Notes under the pieces: generated by a model | Told to the model about the DNA's origin: nothing | The model's database searches: none | The model's input: only the letters and a program-made list of their open reading frames with translations | Position numbers and translations under genes: made by a program | Source: an uncultured Paracoccaceae bacterium | GTDB taxonomy: Bacteria; Pseudomonadota; Alphaproteobacteria; Rhodobacterales; Rhodobacteraceae | Length of the DNA stretch: 64,000 nt | Direction: 5' to 3' | Assembly (NCBI GenBank): GCA_947503175.1 | Contig: CANNCO010000001.1 | Coordinates: 806,001 to 870,000 of the forward strand | Shown: one piece after another, positions 26,361 through 34,793 of the stretch | Layout: each line of letters begins with the position of its first letter | Position numbering within the stretch: position 1 is the stretch's first letter

Positions 26361-27521
26361 ATGCATTTTGGACTGAGCGAAGAGCAGGAGATGATCGTCT
26401 CGACGGTCCGGTCCTTTGTCGAGACCGAGATTTATCCCCATGAGGCCGAGGTCGAGAGGACGGGCGAGGTGCCGCCCGAAGTGGCCGAGACGATCAAGGC
26501 CAAGACGATCGAGCTGGGCTTTTATGCCTGCAATTTTCCCGAAAGCGTGGGCGGGGCCGGGCTGGGCCATCTGGATTTCGCGCTGGTCGAACGGGAGCTT
26601 GGGCGCGGGTCCATGGCGCTGAACCACTTTTTCGGTCGCCCGCAGAACATCCTGATGGCGTGCAAGGGCGATCAGATCGAGCGCTACCTGACGCCCGCGG
26701 TCAGGGGCGAGCGGATGGATGCGCTGGCGATGACCGAGCCGGGGGCCGGGTCGGATGTGCGGGGGATGTCGTGTTCGGCGCAGCGGGATGGCGGCGACTG
26801 GGTTCTGAATGGGACGAAGCACTTCATTTCCGGTGCGGATCACGCTGATTTCCTTATCGTTTTCGTGGCCACGGGTGTGGACGAGACGCCGAAAGGCCCA
26901 AAAAAGCGCATCACGACCTTCCTTGTGGATCGCGGCACGCCGGGCTTCACGATCCGCGATGGCTATAAGTCCGTCAGCCACCGGGGCTACAAGAACATGA
27001 TCCTTGAGTTCGACAATTGCCGCCTGCCAGATGCGCAGGTGCTGGGCGAGGTCGATGGCGGGTTCGCGGTGATGAACGAATGGCTTTATGCAACCCGGAT
27101 CACGGTGGCGACCATGTCGGTCGGGCGCGCGCGGCGCTGTTTCGAGATGGGGCTGAACTATGCCGCCGAGCGACGTCAGTTCGGCCAGCAGATCGGCAAG
27201 TTTCAGGGGATCGGGTTTCAACTGGCGGATATGATCACCGAGATCGATGCGGCGGATTACCTGACGCTCGCCTCGGCCTGGCGGCTGGATCAGGGCCTGC
27301 CCGCGAACCGCGAGATTGCGTCGGCCAAGCTTTATGCAAGCGAAATGCTGGCGCGGGTCACGGATGCGACACTGCAGATCTATGGCGGTATGGGGCTGAT
27401 GGACGATTTTCCCATCGAGCGGTTCTGGCGCGATGCACGGGTCGAGCGGATCTGGGACGGCACGTCCGAGATACAGCGCCATATCATCAGCCGCGACCTA
27501 TTGCGGCCCTTGGGCGCCTGA
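26361..27521 (+). CDS. Acyl-CoA dehydrogenase, CaiA-like
   Basis: A 386-aa FAD-dependent dehydrogenase that introduces the 2,3 double bond into an acyl-CoA. Visible blocks: ALAMTEPGAGSDVRGM (flavin-binding), LNGTKHFISGADHADF, RRQFGQQIGKFQ and LQIYGGMGLMDDFPIERFWRDARVERIWDGTSEIQR. In the last block an Asp stands where the catalytic Glu usually sits (YEGT in many family members); Asp is known in some branches such as ACAD11. The gene overlaps the acyl-CoA synthetase start by one base (TGATG). CaiD-like hydratase downstream suggests a crotonobetainyl/gamma-butyrobetainyl-CoA-type substrate, unproven. Confidence 0.87.
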   Translation: MHFGLSEEQEMIVSTVRSFVETEIYPHEAEVERTGEVPPEVAETIKAKTIELGFYACNFPESVGGAGLGHLDFALVERELGRGSMALNHFFGRPQNILMACKGDQIERYLTPAVRGERMDALAMTEPGAGSDVRGMSCSAQRDGGDWVLNGTKHFISGADHADFLIVFVATGVDETPKGPKKRITTFLVDRGTPGFTIRDGYKSVSHRGYKNMILEFDNCRLPDAQVLGEVDGGFAVMNEWLYATRITVATMSVGRARRCFEMGLNYAAERRQFGQQIGKFQGIGFQLADMITEIDAADYLTLASAWRLDQGLPANREIASAKLYASEMLARVTDATLQIYGGMGLMDDFPIERFWRDARVERIWDGTSEIQRHIISRDLLRPLGA

Positions 27522-29515
27522 TGCGCAATCTGAACACGCTGTTCCGCCCGAAATCGTTGGCGGTTCTGGGCTCGGTCTGGGCGCGGAATGTGATCGAGCA
27601 ATGCGCCAAGATGGGGTTTGCCGGGGATGTCTGGCCGGTGCATCCGACAAAACCCGAGATTGGTGGTATCCCGGCATTCCGGTCGCTGGCCGATCTGCCG
27701 GATGCGCCGGATGCGTGTTTCATCGGGGTGAACCGGCACGCGACCGTGGAGATCGTCGAGGAGTTGTCCGCCATGGGCGGAGGCGGGGCGATCTGTTTCG
27801 CATCCGGCTGGTCGGAGACAGGCGAGGCCGATCTGCAATCCCGGCTGGTGGCGGGGGCGGGTGACATGCCGATCCTCGGGCCCAACTGCTATGGCATTCT
27901 AAACTATCTGGACGGGGCGGCGATCTGGCCAGATCAGCATGGTGGAACCCGCGTTGAAAGCGGTGTGGGCATCATCACGCAGTCGTCGAATATCGGGATC
28001 ACGCTGACGATGCAGCGGCGGGGGATGCCGCTGGCCTATCTGGCCTGCGTGGGCAATGCGGCGCAGTCGGGGCCGTCGGACTTCGCGCGTGCGATGCTGG
28101 CGGATGATCGGGTGACAGCGCTGGGGATGTATCTGGAAGGGATCGACGACCCGGTGGCTCTGGCCGGGATCGCCGAGGCGGCCCGGGCCGCGGGCAAGGG
28201 GATCGTCGCGTTGAAGGGCGGCAAGACCGAGGCGGGCGTTGCGGCGGCGGCGACGCATACGGCCTCGCTTGCGGGAGGACGGGTCGCGTCAAGCGCCTAT
28301 CTTGCGCAGGCCGGGATTGCCGAGGTGCATACGCTGGGCGAGTTGGTCGAAGTCCTTAAGGTGTTTCACGCCCACGGGCCGCTGCCCGGGAGGCGGATCG
28401 CGTCGATGTCTTGTTCGGGGGGTGAGGCGGGGCTGGTCTCCGATTTGGCCGAGGGGACGGGGTTGGCGTTTCCGCCCTTGACGGAGGCGCGCCGGAAACG
28501 GCTATTCGATGTGCTAGGACCCTTGGTGACGCTGGCCAACCCATTGGATTACCAGACATTTATCTGGGGCGATGAGGCGGCGACGACCGAGGTCATCTCT
28601 GCCATGCTGGAGGACTGCGATGCGGGCGTTTTCGTGATCGACCCGCCCCGGAGCGACCGGGCGTCGCCCGAGTCCTACGCGCCTGCGCTGCGGTCGCTTG
28701 TGGCGGCGGCGGAGGTGACGGGGCGGCCGACATTCGCGGTCTCGTCCCTGTCGGATACCTGTTCGGAGGGCGAGGCGCAGGCGCTGATGGCGCAGGGCGT
28801 GACGCCGCTGATGGGGCTTGAGACGGCGCTGGCCGCGCTGGATGCGGCGGCGGCGGAACCGGGGCGGCCCGGCTGGCGGCCCTGGGCGCGGGTGTCCGAC
28901 GGTGAGACGCGGATGCTGGACGAGGTTGAGGGGAAGGCGCTTTTGAAGACCGCGGGGGTGAGCGTGCCCGAAGGGGTGAGCGCCGGCGATCTTGGGGCTC
29001 TTGCAACGGAGGCGGTCGGGTTGCGCCCGCCTTTGGTCCTGAAGGGTCTGGGGTTTGCGCATAAGTCCGAAGCGGGCGCTGTGCGGCTGGACCTTCACTC
29101 GCTTGAGGGGCAGGCCGGGATCAAGGGCGCGGCGGGCTATCTGGTTGAGGAGATGGTCACGGGTGCTGTGGCCGAGGTTCTGGTGGGTCTTCGGCGCGAC
29201 CCGGTCTATGGCGCGACCGTGACGGTGGGGTTGGGCGGTGTGACGACCGAGCTTCTTGACGACACGGTGACGCGGATCCTGCCGGTGACGCGGGACGAGA
29301 TCGCGCGTGCCCTGCGCGGGTTGCGGCTTTGGCCGCTTCTCGATGGCTACCGGGGCCGGGCGCGGCCCGATCTGGGCGCGCTTCTGGACGCGGTGATGGC
29401 GCTTCAGGCGCTGATGGCCGATGATCCGGACCTTGTGGAGATCGAAGTAAACCCGTTTATCCTGACCGAAACCGGCGCGGTGGCCGCCGATGCCCTGATC
29501 AGAAAGGCCCTATGA
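27521..29515 (+). CDS. Acyl-CoA synthetase, ADP-forming (acetate-CoA ligase type)
   Basis: A 664-aa fused alpha-beta ADP-forming acyl-CoA synthetase. The N-terminal CoA-binding domain has LFRPKSLAVLGSVW; the succinyl-CoA-synthetase-like domains include ILGPNCYGILN and AATHTASLAGG, whose histidine is the expected phosphorylated residue. The C-terminal ATP-grasp part has PLVLKGLGFAHKSEAGAVRL and EIEVNPFIL. It activates a carboxylic acid to its CoA ester with ATP, or works in reverse. Start and stop overlap its operon neighbours. The start was fixed by the TGATG junction; a longer upstream frame is shadow sequence of the dehydrogenase gene. Confidence 0.87.
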   Translation: MRNLNTLFRPKSLAVLGSVWARNVIEQCAKMGFAGDVWPVHPTKPEIGGIPAFRSLADLPDAPDACFIGVNRHATVEIVEELSAMGGGGAICFASGWSETGEADLQSRLVAGAGDMPILGPNCYGILNYLDGAAIWPDQHGGTRVESGVGIITQSSNIGITLTMQRRGMPLAYLACVGNAAQSGPSDFARAMLADDRVTALGMYLEGIDDPVALAGIAEAARAAGKGIVALKGGKTEAGVAAAATHTASLAGGRVASSAYLAQAGIAEVHTLGELVEVLKVFHAHGPLPGRRIASMSCSGGEAGLVSDLAEGTGLAFPPLTEARRKRLFDVLGPLVTLANPLDYQTFIWGDEAATTEVISAMLEDCDAGVFVIDPPRSDRASPESYAPALRSLVAAAEVTGRPTFAVSSLSDTCSEGEAQALMAQGVTPLMGLETALAALDAAAAEPGRPGWRPWARVSDGETRMLDEVEGKALLKTAGVSVPEGVSAGDLGALATEAVGLRPPLVLKGLGFAHKSEAGAVRLDLHSLEGQAGIKGAAGYLVEEMVTGAVAEVLVGLRRDPVYGATVTVGLGGVTTELLDDTVTRILPVTRDEIARALRGLRLWPLLDGYRGRARPDLGALLDAVMALQALMADDPDLVEIEVNPFILTETGAVAADALIRKAL

Positions 29516-30300
29516 TGACCGATGGACCGATCCGCACCCGGCAAGAGGGCGCGATACTGGAAGTGACGCTGGACCGGCCCAAGGCCAATGCGATCGACCT
29601 GATCACGAGCCGGATCATGGGTGAGACATTTCAGGCGTTCCGCGACGATGACAGCCTGCGGGTGGCGATCCTGCGGGCGGAGGGGGAGAAGTTCTTTTGC
29701 CCCGGCTGGGATCTGAAGGCGGCAGCGGATGGCGATGCGGTAGACGGCGATTACGGGGTCGGCGGCTTTGGGGGCTTGCAGGAGTTGCCGGGGCTGAACA
29801 AGCCGGTGATCGCCGCGGTAAACGGGATCTGCTGTGGCGGCGGGCTGGAACTGGCCCTGTCCTGCGACCTGATCCTTGCGTCGGAGAACGCCACCTTTGC
29901 ATTGCCGGAGATCCGGTCGGGCACGGTGGCGGATGCGGCGTCCTGCAAACTGCCGAAGCGGATTCCGTACCATGTGGCGATGGACCTTTTGCTGACGGGC
30001 CGGTGGTTCGATGCGGAAGAGGCGTTGCGCTGGGGGTTGCTGCGCGAGGTGGTGCCGCAAGGGGAGCTGCTGGACAAGGCGTGGGAACTGGCGCGGCTCC
30101 TCGAAACCGGGCCGCCGCTTGTCTATGCCGCGATCAAGGAGGTGGTGCGCGAGGCCGAGGATATGCGGTTTCAGGACGCGCTGAACCGGATCACGAAGAA
30201 GCAGTTTCCGACGGTGGAGCGGCTTTACAGTTCCGAAGATCAGCTAGAGGGCGCGCGGGCCTTTGCGGAGAAGCGTGACCCCGTGTGGAAGGGGCGCTAG
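29512..30300 (+). CDS. Enoyl-CoA hydratase/isomerase, carnitinyl-CoA dehydratase (CaiD)-like
   Basis: A 262-aa crotonase-fold enzyme. The two oxyanion-hole blocks are LRAEGEKFFCPGWDLKA and AVNGICCGGGLELALSCDL. FALPEIRSGTVADAASCKLPKRIPYHVAMDLLLTG carries the catalytic-region residues and resembles CaiD. It hydrates a 2,3-enoyl-CoA. It overlaps the synthetase by 4 nt and completes a dehydrogenase-synthetase-hydratase operon. A GlxA-type regulator at the head makes a carnitine or similar quaternary-amine acyl-CoA plausible, but ordinary short-chain enoyl-CoAs cannot be excluded. Confidence 0.85.
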   Translation: MMTDGPIRTRQEGAILEVTLDRPKANAIDLITSRIMGETFQAFRDDDSLRVAILRAEGEKFFCPGWDLKAAADGDAVDGDYGVGGFGGLQELPGLNKPVIAAVNGICCGGGLELALSCDLILASENATFALPEIRSGTVADAASCKLPKRIPYHVAMDLLLTGRWFDAEEALRWGLLREVVPQGELLDKAWELARLLETGPPLVYAAIKEVVREAEDMRFQDALNRITKKQFPTVERLYSSEDQLEGARAFAEKRDPVWKGR

Positions 30301-30500
30301 GGGGCGGGCGTTTTGGTGTTGGGGTGTGGACGTCTGTTTGCCGGACGGAGCTGTCGTTCCTCTTCGTGCGGGCAATGACCGCTCCCCGCGCTTTGGGGGT
30401 ACTGGTATCCGGCGCGTTGGGTGTATTCCGTTGAAAAACTCGAGCCTGACCGAGGTGTCGGTCGCTGATTCAGTTCTCTCAATGTTTGGGAGGACTGGCG

Positions 30501-31226
30501 ATGATGGGACCAAAGCAGGACGCGCAGGCGTCGCTGCTCTACGAGTTCTCGCTCAAGGATCACGTCCGCCAGGACCACCTGCTACGGTCGATTGATCGGT
30601 TCGTCGATCTGGGTGGCATCCGCGCACATCTTGCTGAGTTCAACAGCCACACAGGCCGCCCGTCGGTCGATCCGGAACTGCTGATCCGGATGCTGCTGGT
30701 AGGATATTGCTTTTGCATCCGGTCCGAGCGGTGGCTGTTCGAAGAGGTGCATCTGAATCTCGCCTATCGTTGGTTTTGCCATCTCGATTTGACAGACCGT
30801 GTGCCAGATCATTCGACCTTCTCGAAGAACCGTCACGGGCGCTTCCGCGAAAGCGAGCTGCTGCGCCATCTGTTCGAGACGACCGTCGCCAGGTGCATTG
30901 AGGAAGGTCTGGTCAGCGGCCAGCGCATGGCAATTGATGCCAGCCCGATCGAAGCGGATGCCAACAAGCAGTACTCGACGTCAAAGGAAGACTGGGATGT
31001 GTTGGCCATCGATCCCGTCGATGCGCCGCGTGCTGTGCGCGAGTATCTCGATACGCTGGGCGCGTCCGCATTCGGTGCCGCCAGCGAGGTGCAGCCGAAG
31101 TTCCCCTCGCATTCCGATCCGGCCAGCCAATGGACCGCAGCCCGCAAAGGCCCTGCATTCTTCAGTTATTCCGACAGTTATCTGATCGACACAGATCACG
31201 GCGTCATCGTCGACGTCGAGGCCAGG
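30501..31226 (+). pseudogene. Truncated IS1182-type transposase remnant
   Basis: About 242 residues match the N-terminal half of IS1182-type (DUF772/DDE) transposases: FSLKDHVRQDHLLRSIDRFVD, TGRPSVDPELLIRMLLVGYCFCIRSER, VPDHSTFSKNRHGRFRE, MAIDASPIEADANKQ and FSYSDSYLIDTDHGVIVDVEA. The family similarity stops at about 31226, where relatives continue for roughly 200 more residues. The remaining frame to 31328 is unrelated Arg/Cys/Leu-rich sequence. No terminal inverted repeat could be recognised. GGGAGG precedes the ATG. It lies just outside the tRNA-Glu repeat, so it is a separate older insertion or part of the same decayed region. Confidence 0.82.
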
Positions 31227-31330
31227 CGGTATCGACCTTGCCGCCGTGGCTGCCTCTGCCTGCCCCTGTGGGCACTTCCTGCCGATCAACGATCAACTAT
31301 CGCCGGGCTGGTCGACTGCGCAGAGTGACA

Positions 31331-31347
31331 TGGCAGCCCGTAGGGGA
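31331..31347. repeat. Direct repeat of tRNA-Glu 3' end (distal attachment site)
   Basis: TGGCAGCCCGTAGGGGA repeats exactly the 17 bases at 32382-32398, which are the last 17 of the minus-strand tRNA-Glu including its CCA. Flanking bases differ. This is the arrangement left by tyrosine integrases that insert at a tRNA 3' end. Confidence 0.82.
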
Positions 31348-31485
31348 TGTGAGAGTTGCCCTTATTTCAAAGATTTAGTGGCCGGTTAGTCAGGATATGT
31401 GCAATTGATGTTGCTTGGTGTTTCAGCGATTTGGCTATCTCGCCATCGTGGAGCCATGTTTACGAAATTCTTGGAGATATGACGA

Positions 31486-32259
31486 TTGCCAGCACGCTAT
31501 CCCAATAACCTAACAGATCAGCAGCGTGTTGATCGAGCGAAGGAGCTAGCAAGCAAGCTGGTGGATCATACTCGGAGCCTTCTGGCAGCGTCGGAGAACA
31601 ATGCTGTCGTTCTATACTCCGATGTGTTGTCGGCACAGATACCTAGGTCGTTCGCCGCGAATGCCTTCAATGAACTCTAACGAAGCATGCATTTCTACTT
31701 TTTGGTTCGCCTAAGTGCTGTTTGGGACAAGGCATCAGCCGACCGCGAGAGCCTGCCATCTTTGTACGCACTAATCAAAAAGACATCAGTTCGTTCACAC
31801 TTTGCAGACGAGACTTACCACTATCATTTGACTATGGCAGAGCCGCGCGACCTAAACCCATCTAATAACCAGGAAGAACAGCGGTTTAGAAAAGAGTTCT
31901 GGAAGCGACATAGCCTACAACGAGCACAGCAGGAGAAAGAAAACGTTGAGCGATGGATCAATTTTGCTATTCGCATCATTCCGAGAGTGGAGCGAACTTT
32001 CATCGCCCCTAACTTGAGGCCGTTCCGGGACAGCTATATAGCGCACAACTTGGACGCCGCCGTAACAAACAAGGGTGATCCTATTAAGTTGCGCTATGGA
32101 GACGAGGCCAAACTTTTAAGGCTAACGGTCCGTATCGTGGATAGACTTCATCTTGCGTTGAACGGTGCAGGCTTTGCGTGGGACCAAGCCCAAGAGCAGG
32201 CCATTCGGAATGCCAAAGAACTATGGACGTCGTGCCGCTTCAACTTGTCGGATGAATAG
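31486..32259 (+). pseudogene. HEPN-domain-like protein gene interrupted by one in-frame stop
   Basis: Two open stretches (31486-31680 and 31687-32259) lie in the same frame, separated by a TAA at 31678-31680. Replacing TAA with CAA (one C-to-T change) restores a continuous protein of about 257 residues running through FNEL-Q-RSMHFYFLVRLSAVWD. The product is all-helical, charged and ends near RPFRDSYIAHN; R-x5-H there is the HEPN ribonuclease motif (Arg codon at 32026). Resemblance to AbiU2-like HEPN proteins is suggested, not proven. The start is TTG with GGAG 9 nt upstream, because a stop precedes it in frame. Composition is clearly richer in A/T than the neighbours, a sign of transfer. Confidence 0.65.
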
Positions 32260-32292
32260 GGTTGCCAACCCCAAATGGATCGCAACCATTTT
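32259..32292 (+). terminator. Weak hairpins after the HEPN-like gene
   Basis: GGGTT/AACCC around the stop and AAATGG (32273-32278)/CCATTT (32286-32291), followed by TACT. Possible weak terminator. The remaining stretch to 32381 is AT-rich and shows no gene. Confidence 0.3.
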
Positions 32293-32381
32293 ACTAAGAC
32301 ATTGAAATCAAAATGAAAATCAATTCGGGTTAGCCATAAGCCGGGCTACCCAATCTGTAAGCTGTTGAAACTACTTGTAAG

Positions 32382-32398
32382 TGGCAGCCCGTAGGGGA
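32382..32398. repeat. tRNA-proximal attachment-site copy (17-bp direct repeat)
   Basis: Same 17 bases as at 31331-31347, lying within the tRNA-Glu 3' end. The two copies bound a segment of 1,034 bases (31348-32381). Confidence 0.82.
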
Positions 32399-32456
32399 AT
32401 CGAACCCCTCTTTCCAGGTTGAAAACCTGGCGTCCTAACCGATAGACGAACGGGCC
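32382..32456 (-). tRNA. tRNA-Glu (anticodon TTC)
   Basis: Read on the minus strand the 75-nt gene folds as a full cloverleaf. The acceptor is GGCCCGT with ACGGGCT, the anticodon stem CCAGG/CCTGG encloses TTTTCAA (anticodon TTC), and the T-arm GAGGGGTTCGATTCCCCT is complete. CCA is encoded. It is preceded by a good promoter. Its 3' end is repeated at 31331, marking it as an integration site. Confidence 0.97.
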
Positions 32457-32474
32457 AAGCCTGCCGTGGGGCGG

Positions 32475-32503
32475 TATCTAGGCAAACCGCCGGGCGAGGG
32501 CAA
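32475..32503 (-). promoter_or_regulatory. Promoter of tRNA-Glu
   Basis: On the minus strand TTGCCC (32503-32498), a 17-nt spacer and TAGATA (32480-32475) lie 18 nt before the tRNA. It overlaps the 3' end of the kinase-like gene. Confidence 0.6.
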
Positions 32504-32512
32504 GTGTATTTT

Positions 32513-33047
32513 TCACCCGCTCTGTTCTGGTCCGGGCCTGTCCTCGATCAGCGTCTTTACCAGTTGCGACAGTGCTTCGCCATGGGAGAGGACTGCGGTG
32601 TCGAGGACGATGCGGGGGGGTTGTGTTGCTTACGTAGTGGCGGACCTGGACTTCGGCCCAGCTTGGTCCTTCTCTGGTCTTGGCGCGTCGCGTTTCGACT
32701 CTCGTCCGATGCAGGGCCGGATCCGAGCAGACGACTTCGATTTCGACCAGATCGGCATCGCTGCGGGCAGCGACATGCCGCCATCCATTGCGCGTTGCGG
32801 GAACCGGATTGACGCTATCGCCCACAACGGAAAGCTGAAGCTCGAGGTTTTCCTGAGCGATCTGCCATGCGGCATGGTAGCCGGCATCCATGACATCGTC
32901 GAATGGTAGTGCCGAGACCTGAAGCCCTTTCTCGATGGCGTCGATGCGAAGATAAACCGCACCCAAAGCGCAGGCGAGGTCACGGGCAAGTGTGGTTTTG
33001 CCAACACCGGGCAGGCCGGAAAAGACGATGAGGTAAGGTTTCGTCAC
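32513..33047 (-). pseudogene. P-loop kinase-like ATPase, frameshifted at a G7 run
   Basis: A small nucleotide-kinase-like protein: Walker A GLPGVGKTT near the N terminus, then YLRIDAIEKGL, GDSVNPVPATRNGWRHVA and EIEVVCSDPALHRTRVETR. After about residue 142 the frame reads nonsense to 32478. Removing one base from the seven G at 32614-32620 restores the family ending RIVLDTAVLSHGEALSQLVKTLIE with a stop at 32513. The start overlaps the recJ stop by 4 nt. It is either a real frameshift, a slippage-prone switch or a sequencing error. Substrate unknown. Confidence 0.75.
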
Positions 33048-34786
33048 GAGTCCGGTGCCGCATCCGAGAGCCGGAGTTGGGCGCGGGCCCGTCCTTTCCA
33101 GTGGTTCAGCTCAAGACGTCCGGCCAGATGGAACAGGGCCCCGCCATGGCGCTCCAGCGCCGGTCCGAGGGCGCTGTCATATGCGCCAAAGCAGATGCCT
33201 TCCAATGCGTCGGATGATCCGTTGCCAAATCGAATCTTCAGATGGCTGTCTCCGACACGTCGCGCGTCCAGGATCCGCTGGCCGGGAAATGCAAATCGCG
33301 GGGCAGGGGCTTCTTGTCCGAAAGGACCCGCAGCTTCGATCTGGTCGATCAACTCGGGTGTCGCGGCGCCGGGCATGAGAATGCCGTCAAGCCCCAGTTC
33401 ACGCGGGCCTGTTCTGGCGGCTCCCTGACGCGCGAGAAGGTCGCTGAGCTGGTCCATCGCCGTTTCTAGCCCGGCCCGGGCAACCGTCAGACCCGCGGCC
33501 ATACGATGGCCGCCTCCCTTGATGAGTGCCCCTTCGCGGGCCAGCCGCGCCACGGCTGCCCCGAGGTCGATTCCCGCAATAGAACGGCCGGATCCCTTGC
33601 CCTCGTCACCTTCGAGCCCGATCACGACCGCGGGGCGGTTCGTCGCCTCCTTCAGGCGGGCTGCGACGATGCCGACGACACCGGGATGCCAGCCTTCGCC
33701 CGCGGCCCAGACGAGCGGACCGTCGAGACCGCGCTCCTCTGCCTGGGCGAGCGCGGCGGCGCGAACCGAAGCCTCTATCTCACGGCGTTCGGTGTTCAGT
33801 GCATCAAGACGCATGGCAAGCGCCTCGGCTTCATGCGGGTCATCTGTCGACAGAAGGCGCGCGCCGAGATCGGCCGCACCTATTCGCCCGCCAGCGTTGA
33901 CGCGGGGGCCAAGGACATATCCCAGGTGATACGAGGTCGGCGCGGCATCAAGCCGTGCGACATCGGACAATGCCACGAGGCCGGGCCTGTTCCGGCGGGA
34001 CATGATGGCAAGTCCCTGACGGACGAACGCCCGGTTCACGCCGATCAGGGGGGCGACGTCCGCGACCGTGGCCAGGCCGACAAGATCGAGACTGCTCATC
34101 AGATCCGGCCCGTCTATGCCGTTTTTGCGCAGGCGACGGTTTGCCTCGACGAGAAACAGGAACACCACTCCGGCGGCGCAGAGATGGCCAAGCGCACCGT
34201 CTTCGTCCTGTCGGTTGGGGTTGACCACTGCGAGGACGGGCGGGAGCGTTTCGCCGCCGAGATGATGGTCAAGCACGATGACATCCGTGCCTTTGGCCGC
34301 CGCAAGGGCATCATGGCTGAGCGTACCGCAGTCGACGCATAGGATGAGGTCATGCGTCGTGGAGAGTTCTTCCATTGCAGTGGGATTCGGGCCATATCCT
34401 TCGTCGATCCGGTCGGGTACGTAGAGCGTTGCGCCATGCCCCATGTCGCGGAGCCATGTGACAAGCAGGGCAGCGGAAGCCCCGCCATCGACATCATAAT
34501 CGGCGAAGATCGCAATCTTCTCTTTCCGTCTGATAGCCGTCAGAAACCGGTCGGCCGCCGGTTCCATGTCCCGGAGGCGCAGCGGGTCGGGAAGAAGATC
34601 ACGCAGGGCGGGAGCAAGGAACGCCGCCGCATCTTCGGGGGCAACATTGCGACTGGCGAGAATGCGGGCGACAGCGTCGGGAAGACCGGTCTGCTGTATG
34701 AGGCGTTCGGCGCGGCGGTCGTTTTCGGCGTCCGGTCCGGTCCATCGTCGCCCGGTCAGCGAGCTTTCGACGCCCAGAAAGCTCAT
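33044..34786 (-). CDS. recJ: Single-stranded-DNA-specific exonuclease RecJ
   Basis: A 5'-to-3' single-strand exonuclease used in recombination and repair. At 580 aa the length is normal. Motifs of the DHH phosphoesterase family are complete: ADYDVDGGASAALL (DYDVDG at 96-101), CVDCGT, VLDHHLGG (DHH at 173-175) and VNPNRQDE, then the DHHA1 part with GGHRMAAGLT and the C-terminal OB fold. It lies 7 nt after glpX and overlaps the kinase-like gene downstream, so hom-glpX-recJ is probably one transcript. Confidence 0.95.
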   Translation of the reverse strand: MSFLGVESSLTGRRWTGPDAENDRRAERLIQQTGLPDAVARILASRNVAPEDAAAFLAPALRDLLPDPLRLRDMEPAADRFLTAIRRKEKIAIFADYDVDGGASAALLVTWLRDMGHGATLYVPDRIDEGYGPNPTAMEELSTTHDLILCVDCGTLSHDALAAAKGTDVIVLDHHLGGETLPPVLAVVNPNRQDEDGALGHLCAAGVVFLFLVEANRRLRKNGIDGPDLMSSLDLVGLATVADVAPLIGVNRAFVRQGLAIMSRRNRPGLVALSDVARLDAAPTSYHLGYVLGPRVNAGGRIGAADLGARLLSTDDPHEAEALAMRLDALNTERREIEASVRAAALAQAEERGLDGPLVWAAGEGWHPGVVGIVAARLKEATNRPAVVIGLEGDEGKGSGRSIAGIDLGAAVARLAREGALIKGGGHRMAAGLTVARAGLETAMDQLSDLLARQGAARTGPRELGLDGILMPGAATPELIDQIEAAGPFGQEAPAPRFAFPGQRILDARRVGDSHLKIRFGNGSSDALEGICFGAYDSALGPALERHGGALFHLAGRLELNHWKGRARAQLRLSDAAPDS

Positions 34787-34793
34787 GGACCGT

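Noticed and set aside
25344-27482. 712-aa fusion protein ending in the GlxA regulator
   Set aside because: The N-terminal half is the antisense of the acyl-CoA dehydrogenase gene; the real regulator starts near 26285.
31227-31330. Coding fragment in another frame (GGIDLAAVAASACPCGHFLP...)
   Set aside because: No family recognised, no start codon or ribosome site; recorded only as sequence of unknown origin.
31687-32259. Treating the downstream stretch as a separate 190-aa gene
   Set aside because: It is in the same frame as the upstream stretch, its ATG has no ribosome site, and one base change fuses the two into one coherent helical protein.
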